Shown: positions 57,566 to 64,000 of the stretch, in pieces | Numbering within the stretch: position 1 is the stretch's first letter | Layout: every line of letters begins with the position of its first letter | NCBI GenBank assembly: GCA_036015235.1 | Contig: CP107926.1 | Span: 2,480,001-2,544,000, forward strand | Direction: 5' to 3' | DNA length: 64,000 bases | DNA from: Streptomyces sp. NBC_00433 | GTDB taxonomy: Bacteria > Actinomycetota > Actinomycetes > Streptomycetales > Streptomycetaceae | The notes under the pieces: generated by a model | What the model was told of the DNA's origin: nothing | What the model saw: only the letters and a program-made list of their open reading frames with translations | Databases searched by the model: none | Translations under genes and position numbers: made by a program

Positions 57566-59416
57566 CTACGGCGCCGGGACCACCACCATCGCCGACCCAC
57601 CGCCGCGGCGTACCGGCTCCGCCGCGGCCAGCCAGCGGCCGTCCGGAAGGCGTTGGACGCCGGTGGCGGCGCCGATCTCCGGGTTCTGGACGAAGTGGTG
57701 GCCGATGCTCTCCAGGTCGGGCTTCAGCGCGCTGTTCCACAGGGCGGGTTCGAGCTCGGTGTTCGCCGCGTTGCGCTGGCTGGCGCGGGGCGCGGCGATC
57801 GCGTCGAGCAGGGGCAGGCCGCGGTCGACGTGTTCGGTGAGGACCTGGAGCACGGTGGTGATGATGGTCGCGCCGCCGGGCGAGCCGATCGCGAAGTCCG
57901 GGCGGCCGTCCTTGAGCACGATGGTCGGGGAGATCGACGAGCGCGGGCGCTTGCCGGGTCCCGGCAGGTTGGGGTCGGGGACCGCGGGGTTGGCGGGGAC
58001 GAAGGAGAAGTCGGTCAGCTCGTTGTTGAGCAGGAAGCCGCGGCCCGGCACGGTGATCGCGCTGCCGCCGGTCTGCTCGATGGTCAGCGTGTAGGCGACG
58101 ACGTCGCCCCACTTGTCGGCCACCGTCAGGTGCGTGGTGTTCTCGCCCTCGTAGGTGGTCGGCGCGGCCGTTCCCGTACCGCCGCACGCGGCGGGGTGCG
58201 CGGGGTCGGCCGGGGCGAGCGGGCTGGTCAGCACCGCGTCGTCCTTGATCAGGCAGGCCCGCGAGTCGGCGAACCGCTGCGAGGTCAGCCCGGCGGTCGG
58301 CACCTGCTCGAAGGCGGGGTCGCCGACCCAGCGGCCGCGGTCGGCGAAGGCGATCCGGCTCGCCTCGATGTAGTGGTGCAGATACTGCAGCTGCGAGGCG
58401 CTCTTCAGGTCGGTGCGCTCCAGGATGTTCAGCGCCTCGGCCACGGTGGTGCCGCCGGAAGAGGACGGCGACGGCCCGTAGACGTCCAGGCCGCGGTATC
58501 CGATGTGGGTCGGCGCCTGCTTCTTCGCGCGGTAGGACGCCAGGTCCGCGGCGGTCAGGTCGCCGGTGCGCACCACGCGGGTGGCGGCCGGGTCCACCGG
58601 GGGCTTGCGTACGGTACGGACGATGTCCGCGCCGATGGCGCCGTGGTAGATCGCGCCGATTCCCTTGGCTCCCAGCTCCTGGTAGGTGCGGGCGAGCTGG
58701 GGATTGCGCAAGGTGGAGCCGACAGCGGGCGGCTGTCCGCCCGGCAGGAAGAGCGCGGCGGTGGCCGGGAAGTCCTTGAACCGGTCCTGGTTGGCCGCGG
58801 TCTGGGAGTTGAAGGTCGCGTCCACGGTGAAGCCGTCGCGGGCGATCTTCTCGGCGGGCCGCAGCACCTCGCCCAGCGACCGCGAGCCCCAGGAGTCGAG
58901 CGCCGTCTGCCAGGTCGCGGCGGTGCCGGGCACTCCGATGCTGCGGCCGCTGGTGACCGCGTCGGCGAAGGCCAGCGGCCGGCCGTTCTCGACGAAGAGC
59001 TGGTCGGTGGCGCTGTGCGGCGCGGTCTCGCGGCCGTCGATGGTGAAGACCTTGTGCTGGCGGGCGCTGTAGTAGACGAAGTAGCCGCCCCCGCCGATGC
59101 CCGAGGAGTACGGCTCGGTGACGCCGAGCGCCGCTGCGGTGGCCACGGCGGCGTCCACCGCGTTCCCGCCGCGCCGCAGCACGTCGATCCCGGCCGCGGT
59201 GGCGTCGGCGTCCACGCTGGTGACGGCCCCGCCGTATCCGACGGCGAGCGGGGCCTTGACGGGCGGCGCCCCGGGATCGTGGTGCGCCGGCGCGGCGGCG
59301 GTGAGGGCGCCGACCACCGCCGTGACGGCGAGCGCGGACACCGCCCGCACGGCCCGGCGTCGTGGGCCGTGCCCGGTTGAACGCGCGTCTGAGTACGTGC
59401 GACGGTTGCTTCCCAT
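57566..59416 (-). CDS. ggt: Gamma-glutamyltransferase (secreted)
   Basis: Ntn-hydrolase of 616 residues that cleaves glutathione and transfers gamma-glutamyl groups. The N-terminus has an Arg-rich start (HGPRRRAVRAV) and hydrophobic core ending AAAPAHH, a likely export signal. The large subunit has SGIGGGGYFVYY and the substrate Arg in DGRETAPHSAT. Self-cleavage is expected before Thr427 in GENTTHLTVAD. The small subunit has SSISPTIVLKDGRP and the oxyanion region GSPGGATIITTVLQVL. ATG 59416 has GGAGG upstream. Confidence 0.92.
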   Translation of the reverse strand: MGSNRRTYSDARSTGHGPRRRAVRAVSALAVTAVVGALTAAAPAHHDPGAPPVKAPLAVGYGGAVTSVDADATAAGIDVLRRGGNAVDAAVATAAALGVTEPYSSGIGGGGYFVYYSARQHKVFTIDGRETAPHSATDQLFVENGRPLAFADAVTSGRSIGVPGTAATWQTALDSWGSRSLGEVLRPAEKIARDGFTVDATFNSQTAANQDRFKDFPATAALFLPGGQPPAVGSTLRNPQLARTYQELGAKGIGAIYHGAIGADIVRTVRKPPVDPAATRVVRTGDLTAADLASYRAKKQAPTHIGYRGLDVYGPSPSSSGGTTVAEALNILERTDLKSASQLQYLHHYIEASRIAFADRGRWVGDPAFEQVPTAGLTSQRFADSRACLIKDDAVLTSPLAPADPAHPAACGGTGTAAPTTYEGENTTHLTVADKWGDVVAYTLTIEQTGGSAITVPGRGFLLNNELTDFSFVPANPAVPDPNLPGPGKRPRSSISPTIVLKDGRPDFAIGSPGGATIITTVLQVLTEHVDRGLPLLDAIAAPRASQRNAANTELEPALWNSALKPDLESIGHHFVQNPEIGAATGVQRLPDGRWLAAAEPVRRGGGSAMVVVPAP

Positions 59417-59606
59417 GACGGAGCCTCCACTCAACGACCGTCCCGGCAGCCTAACTTCACCTCAGCCGCCTCGTCAGGAGCACGTCGAACACTTCGGCTG
59501 TCTGCCGCGTGGGATCGAGGCGTCCGCACCCCTGCGACGGGACGCCGGGCCGGCCGTGCGGCCCCGGCCCGTCACCTGGCGGGTGGCGGGCCGGGGCCGC
59601 GGGGCG

Positions 59607-61226
59607 TCAGCGGTGCTGGAGGGACTTGGCGTTGTCGCCGAAGGTCCAGCCCTTCGACCCGTCCCAGTTGACCGACCACGTCATGAGCCCCTTCAGCGCA
59701 CCGCCGAAGGCGTTCCACGACTGGCCGACCAGGCTGGGCGCCATGTAGCCGCCGCCCGCGCCGGGTTGGGCAGGCAGGCCGGGCACCTGCTTGTCGTACG
59801 GCACCTTGACCGTGGTGCCCTGGACGACCAGGCCGTTGTTCAGGCAGGTGGTCTGCGTGGTGAAGCCCGCCACCGTGCCGGCCTCGTAGGAGTCGCCGGA
59901 GCAGCCGTACATGCTGCCGTTGTAGTACTGCATGTTCAGCCACCACAGGCGGCCGTTGTCCGCGTACTTCTTGACGATCGGCAGGTACGCGCCCCAGATC
60001 GACCCGTAGACGACGCTGCCGCCGGTGACGTACGCCGTCTCGGGCGCCATCGTGAGGCCGAAGCCCGCGGGCATCTGCGACAGCACGCCGTCGATGATGC
60101 GCTCCAGGTTGGCCTGGGACGTGGACAGGGTGTTGATGGTGCCGCTGCCGACGAGGCCGCTCTCGATGTCGATGTCGATCCCGTCGAAGTCGTACTTCTT
60201 GAGGATCGGGACGATGGTCGACACGAAGCGGTCGGCGACGCTGCTGGACGTCAGGTCGACGCTGGCGGTCGCGCCGCCGATGGACATCAGGATCGTGGCC
60301 CCGGCCGCCTTGGCCTGGCACATCTCGGCGGGAGTGGCGACCTTGACACCGGTGTCCATGCCGTCCTGCCACTCGACGGTGCCGTCGGGGAGGATCACCG
60401 GGAAGGCGGCGTTGATGACGTTGTAGCCGTGCTGGGCGATGCGGCTGTCCGTGATGGGCGTCCAGCCGAGACCGGGGTGGACGCCGTTCGCGGCGCCGTC
60501 CCAGTTCTCCCAGTAGCCCTGCAGGACCTTGCCCGACGGCCTGGGCTTCGTCGCGCAGGTCTGCTCGGGCGGGGCGGTGGTCGGCGACGTGGGCGGGGTC
60601 GTCGTCGGCGTGGTGGTCGGTGACGTGGGCGGGGTCGTGGTGGGCGTGGTCGGCGGCGTGGTGGTGGTGCCGCCGGGGCCCGCGAGCGACACGTCGTCCG
60701 CGTAGTACGTGGGCTGTCCGTACCATCCGTGCAGGTAGACGGTCACCGAGGTGGTGTTCGCGCCGGTGGTGAAGTTGAGGCTGAGCTGGGTGTACGACGA
60801 CGCGCCCGGCGTCCAGGTGGACGGGTCGCCGGCGGCGCCGGTGCCGGTGGCGCCCAGGTAGACGTAGCTGCCCTGGACGTAGGCGCTCAGCGTGTACGGG
60901 GAGTTGGGCTTCACGCTGACGGTCTGGGTGCACTGGGCGTTGTCCTGGCCGGATGGTGTGGCCTTGAGCGCCGAGGTGCCGGAGTGCACCGGGCTGCCGA
61001 CCGCGGTGGCGCCGGAGCCGCCGGAGCAGGTCCAGCCGGACAGCCCGCTCTCGAAGCCGGAGTTGGCCACCAGGTTGGTGGTGGCGGCCCCGGCCGCGCC
61101 GGAACCTACCAGGGCGAGGCCGGCGCCGACGACGGCGGCGGCGCTCACCCCCGCGAGGGTGCGCTGCAGGACGGTCGATCGGTGCTCGGCACGGCTCGTA
61201 CGACTCACGTGCGATGCACGTTCCAC
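59607..61226 (-). CDS. Secreted GH18 chitinase with N-terminal carbohydrate-binding module
   Basis: Extracellular chitinase of 539 residues. After a signal peptide (residues about 20-48, ending GSGAAGAATT) comes a beta-sandwich binding module (LVANSGFESGLSGWTCSGG to TYYADDVSLAG). A Thr/Pro linker and the GH18 barrel follow. The catalytic motif is DGIDIDIE with E355 as acid, and MSIGGATASV precedes it. GTG 61226 has AGGAGG five to six bases upstream. Expression is predicted from a sigma-70-like promoter with a chitinase/DasR-type element. Similar in layout to ChiC/ChiD-like streptomycete enzymes. Confidence 0.93.
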   Translation of the reverse strand: MERASHVSRTSRAEHRSTVLQRTLAGVSAAAVVGAGLALVGSGAAGAATTNLVANSGFESGLSGWTCSGGSGATAVGSPVHSGTSALKATPSGQDNAQCTQTVSVKPNSPYTLSAYVQGSYVYLGATGTGAAGDPSTWTPGASSYTQLSLNFTTGANTTSVTVYLHGWYGQPTYYADDVSLAGPGGTTTTPPTTPTTTPPTSPTTTPTTTPPTSPTTAPPEQTCATKPRPSGKVLQGYWENWDGAANGVHPGLGWTPITDSRIAQHGYNVINAAFPVILPDGTVEWQDGMDTGVKVATPAEMCQAKAAGATILMSIGGATASVDLTSSSVADRFVSTIVPILKKYDFDGIDIDIESGLVGSGTINTLSTSQANLERIIDGVLSQMPAGFGLTMAPETAYVTGGSVVYGSIWGAYLPIVKKYADNGRLWWLNMQYYNGSMYGCSGDSYEAGTVAGFTTQTTCLNNGLVVQGTTVKVPYDKQVPGLPAQPGAGGGYMAPSLVGQSWNAFGGALKGLMTWSVNWDGSKGWTFGDNAKSLQHR

Positions 61227-61455
61227 TGCTGCCTCCTGGGGGCAGGGACTTCGGAGTGGCGCGCTCCCGCGTGCGTTGCCGCCTGGGCGGCCGGGATCCG
61301 GACGAGGGCGGCCGGCACCGGCCGGACGCCGACTGCGCGACCTCCGGCGGGCATACCGCTGCCTTCGCGCCGCGTGCCATGGGCGTGAGCAGGTGTGGGG
61401 GGGCTTGGCGCCCGGCTCTGGGTGGGGTGGAGACATGCGCGCTGTGACCGTCGGG
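61227..61455 (-). other. Long 5' leader of the chitinase gene
   Basis: About 220 bases separate the predicted start point from the GTG. No gene is seen. The leader contains a G-rich run near 61396 (GTGTGGGGGGGC on the plus strand) and a strong AGGAGG site at its end. Confidence 0.45.
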
Positions 61456-61497
61456 ATCGTAGGAGCGGCAGCAAGGCGCGTCAATAGGTCTGGACCA
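61456..61497 (-). promoter_or_regulatory. Chitinase promoter with DasR/chitin-type element
   Basis: On the minus strand TTGACG (61484-61479) and TACGAT (61461-61456) are separated by exactly 17 bases, a good HrdB-type promoter. Immediately upstream lies TGGTCCAGACCT (61497-61486). It is identical to the 12-base repeat reported for Streptomyces chitinase promoters and close to the dre palindrome. Only one copy is present. Confidence 0.75.
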
Positions 61498-61502
61498 AAG
61501 GA

Positions 61503-61535
61503 GGGCCCGGCGCTCATGTGCTGAGCGCCGGGCCC
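61503..61535 (-). terminator. Perfect 14-bp hairpin after the BNR-repeat gene
   Basis: GGGCCCGGCGCTCA (61503-61516) pairs with TGAGCGCCGGGCCC (61522-61535). It lies 17 bp past the stop of the upstream minus-strand gene and just ahead of the chitinase promoter. Confidence 0.8.
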
Positions 61536-61552
61536 CCGAAGCCGAGCCGGTG

Positions 61553-64000
61553 CTACCTGAGGACGACGGAGTAAAGGCCTCGGCCGTGAGTCGCGGCGTA
61601 GACGCGCCCGTCGGGGCCGGACTTGAGCTGGAGGACGGCAACGGCTGGAAGGCTGCCGACCCGGCTCCAGCCGGTGCGGTGCGGGGAGCGGTAGACGACG
61701 CCCAGATCGGTGGCGAGGGCCAGGCCGCCGCCGGGCAGGGCGAGCAGTGCGTCGGTGGGCACGTCGGGCAGGTTCGCCGAGATGTCCTTCCAGGTGGTGC
61801 CGCCGTCCCGGGACTCGAAGACATGGCCCACACCCGCGCCGGGGCCCTCGGTCCAGTGGCGCGAGAAGCCGTTCACCGCGAGGTAGACGTGCTCGGAGTC
61901 CGCCGGGTCGATGGCGAAGCCGGACAGGTACCGGTTGGGCACGGTCCCGTCGACCGGCAGGCCGACCTGGTGCCATCCGGTGCCGTCCGCGTTGCCCACC
62001 GCGATACCGCGGGTGAAGCCCTCGTTGTTGCAGGGGCCGCACCACGCCGCGTAGACCTTCCCGCCCTGGGCGGCGACGGCGGTAGCGGTGTGGCCCTCGC
62101 CGAGGTCGAAGGCGTCCGTCCACTCGTCGCCGCTGCGTATGGCGTAGCCGTGCGTCTGCACCCACACGTGCCGGCCGCCGGCGATCCAGGTGTCGCTCCG
62201 CCTGGTGTCGACGCCCAGCGGGGCGGTGAAGCGGGCCTCGGCGGTCTCGTTGTCGGGAGGCGCCACGTCGTAACTGGTGGCCTTCGTCGGGTCGTCCACC
62301 CAGGCGCCGTCGTTGACGGCGCAGTTCTGGGTGACGTTGACCGCGAGGTAGACGTACTCCTGGGCGATGTTGCAGCCGTCGGCGGGGTCGGTGAGGGTGT
62401 CGCCGCCGTCGCCGCCGAAGTCCGAGCCCATCACCTTGTCGCCGGGGCGCAGGATGGACTGGCCGTTGTCCTGGAGGCCGCCGTTGACGGCGAGGCCGCG
62501 GCCGGACGGGTCGCGGCCCACGCCCACCGAGTAGTACTGCAGGGTGTCGATGGTGCCGTCGTTGGTGGACACCCAGTCGGTACCGTGGCCGTCGGCGTCC
62601 TTGGCGCCGTTCAGCGGCCGCTTGTAGACGCCGCCGTCGTCGCCGACGTAGAGGTACGTTCTGCCGTGGCTGCTGCCGACCGCGACGGCGTGCTGGTCGG
62701 CGTGGACGGTCGGGTTGCAGTCGCCGGTCTGCTTGGCCGGGTCGATGCTCCAGCAGGCGAAGCCGAAGTTCCAGTAGGGCCCGACCGCCGACCAGTCGGC
62801 GCCGCCGTCGCCGGTCTCGAAGACCTCTTCGAGGCCCGCGTAGACGTGGTCGGCGTCCTTCGGGTCGACCTGGAGGAATTCGTTGTACCAGGCCTGGACA
62901 CCCGGCATGAAGCCCGGCTCGTCCAGCGCGGATCCGGCGCCCGCCAGCGTCTCGGTGTCTGCGGTCTTCGTCCAGTTGCCGAACGGGTCGCCGCTCTTGG
63001 AGACGTAGATCCCGTCGAGGTTGCTGTCCGGGTCGGTGGTCAGCGCGGTCGGCGACTGGTTGATCACGTAGTAGCGCGAGCCGTCGGCCGAGCGGGCGAA
63101 GGTCACGTTGCCGACGCTGCCGGCGTCGGTCGGCAGGGCGCCCAGGGAGGTGACCCGGGTCCAGTGGCCGTGCACCTTGCGGTAGAAGCCGTTGTAGGTG
63201 TCACCGCTACGCCAACCCACCGCCAGCAGAACGTCGGACGGGTTCTTCGGGTCGATCGCCACGTCGTTGGCGATGTTCTTGTACGGCGCGTCCGGGTCGT
63301 CGGCCTGTGAACCGCCCGGCAGATAGGTCGGGTTGGGGGAGAACTCCAGTTTCCAGGGGCCGCGCAGGTCCGTCGTGGAGTGGCTCCAGACGCCCTTGCT
63401 CGTCGACGCCCACACCGTTTTCCCGCCGAAGCGCAGGGTGTGGATCGTCGTCGAGTCCAGTTCGCTGCCGCCGACCCGGTCGCGGGCGGTGAAGGTGCCG
63501 CTGTGCGGGTGCGCGAGCACGTAGACGCCGCTGCCGAGGTAGGCGTCGGCATTGGTGGTCGCCTCGCCGGTCCCGAGCCACAGCCGGCCCCCGCCGTCCA
63601 GCGCGAGCGCGCCGGTCGCCTGGGTGGGCAGCGCGTCGCTGATCGGCTTCCAGTGCCCGCCGCCGGTCGCCGAGCGCCACACGCCGCCGCCTGCGCTGCC
63701 CTCGTAGACGTAGCCGCTGCCGTCGGCCGCGAGGGCCGCGGCCCGACCGGTCACCTGGCCGGCCCCGCCGCTGGAGTTGGAGTCGATGTCGCGGTAGCGC
63801 GGGTCGTCCGAGTCGTACGGCAGACCTGTCAGGTGCTGCCACTTCCCGCCGGTGGCGGGCAGTGCCTTCAACTGGTCCCAGGCGGCGGAGAACGCCCCCG
63901 GTGCGATGGTGCCCGGCGACGTCCGCGCCTCGGCGAACTGGGCGGCGCCCTCGGCGATCTCGTCGGCCTCGCCGCCGCCGTCGTCGTCCCCGCCGTCCCT
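61553..64000 (-). CDS. BNR/Asp-box repeat (VPS10/sialidase-like) secreted protein, 5' end outside window
   Basis: The frame is open through the right edge; 815 codons are visible and the C-terminus is complete. Multiple beta-propeller blades show Asp-box-like turns: GVWRSATGGGHWKPI, VFETGDGGADWSAV, VFESRDGGTTWKDI and VYRSPHRTGWSRVG. The Asp/Gly-rich DGGGDDD stretch at the visible N-terminus suggests a processed region, and the protein is probably extracellular. Family members are annotated as glycosyl hydrolases or exo-sialidases, but the catalytic residues of sialidases are not evident. The substrate is unknown. Placed upstream of the chitinase on the same strand, separated by a terminator. 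Confidence 0.8.
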   Translation of the reverse strand, partial: RDGGDDDGGGEADEIAEGAAQFAEARTSPGTIAPGAFSAAWDQLKALPATGGKWQHLTGLPYDSDDPRYRDIDSNSSGGAGQVTGRAAALAADGSGYVYEGSAGGGVWRSATGGGHWKPISDALPTQATGALALDGGGRLWLGTGEATTNADAYLGSGVYVLAHPHSGTFTARDRVGGSELDSTTIHTLRFGGKTVWASTSKGVWSHSTTDLRGPWKLEFSPNPTYLPGGSQADDPDAPYKNIANDVAIDPKNPSDVLLAVGWRSGDTYNGFYRKVHGHWTRVTSLGALPTDAGSVGNVTFARSADGSRYYVINQSPTALTTDPDSNLDGIYVSKSGDPFGNWTKTADTETLAGAGSALDEPGFMPGVQAWYNEFLQVDPKDADHVYAGLEEVFETGDGGADWSAVGPYWNFGFACWSIDPAKQTGDCNPTVHADQHAVAVGSSHGRTYLYVGDDGGVYKRPLNGAKDADGHGTDWVSTNDGTIDTLQYYSVGVGRDPSGRGLAVNGGLQDNGQSILRPGDKVMGSDFGGDGGDTLTDPADGCNIAQEYVYLAVNVTQNCAVNDGAWVDDPTKATSYDVAPPDNETAEARFTAPLGVDTRRSDTWIAGGRHVWVQTHGYAIRSGDEWTDAFDLGEGHTATAVAAQGGKVYAAWCGPCNNEGFTRGIAVGNADGTGWHQVGLPVDGTVPNRYLSGFAIDPADSEHVYLAVNGFSRHWTEGPGAGVGHVFESRDGGTTWKDISANLPDVPTDALLALPGGGLALATDLGVVYRSPHRTGWSRVGSLPAVAVLQLKSGPDGRVYAATHGRGLYSVVLR

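Noticed and set aside
61553..64000. Classical sialidase
   Set aside because: Asp-box-like turns are present, but I could not identify the arginine triad or the Tyr/Glu pair, so only the repeat family is called.

Overview
The window comes from a high-GC actinomycete and most likely from a member of the Streptomycetaceae. GTG and TTG starts are common, stops are mostly TGA, and coding is dense. The marker genes are a streptomycete set: cutRS, sepH, parC, the DUF3710-dut-thioesterase operon, DUF4193, DUF3093, DUF5998 and a coproporphyrin ferrochelatase. No rRNA, tRNA or CRISPR array was found. The genes at both window edges (1-1599 and 61553-64000) are cut.

Positions 1-7290 look like the worn remains of a mobile element. 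They hold an unknown large protein, a tyrosine integrase whose N-terminus lies in another frame, an intact HNH nuclease, two unknown small proteins and a second HNH nuclease that is frameshifted and truncated. The truncated HNH gene runs into a 319-bp near-identical copy of the 5' part of the phosphodiesterase gene at 42-43 kb. On the other side of that copy another small reading frame is cut off.

Positions 7290-22220 hold core genes with a potassium theme: a KimA-like APC permease, two TrkA/Ceo-type regulatory subunits, and an orphan KdpDE pair without kdpFABC. An ABC ATPase and a 5'-truncated second ATPase are wedged between kdpD and the DUF3710-dut operon. Positions 22673-31250 carry cutRS, inositol monophosphatase, ferrochelatase, an MFS exporter, an aldonolactone oxidase and sepH. 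Between the convergent sepH and sulfurtransferase genes lies an array of 164-bp tandem repeats with internal inverted repeats.

Positions 33680-41360 form a sugar or sugar-acid catabolic region. A ROK regulator is divergent from an oxidoreductase/TIM-barrel pair. An opposing operon encodes an enolase-superfamily dehydratase, a ThuA-like protein and a second oxidoreductase. The region has decayed spots: a broken ROK-like remnant in its middle and a lost start codon plus a secreted-protein stump at its right end. Positions 41411-56962 are again core-like: thymidine kinase, phosphodiesterase, DUF5998, a GNAT/acyl-CoA synthetase fusion, HPr with a DasR-type site, a GntR regulator, an M16 protease pair, topoisomerase IV A, and an acetate symporter with its DUF485 partner. 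The end holds gene debris, gamma-glutamyltransferase, a GH18 chitinase with a recognisable promoter and chitinase/DasR-type element, and part of a large BNR-repeat protein.
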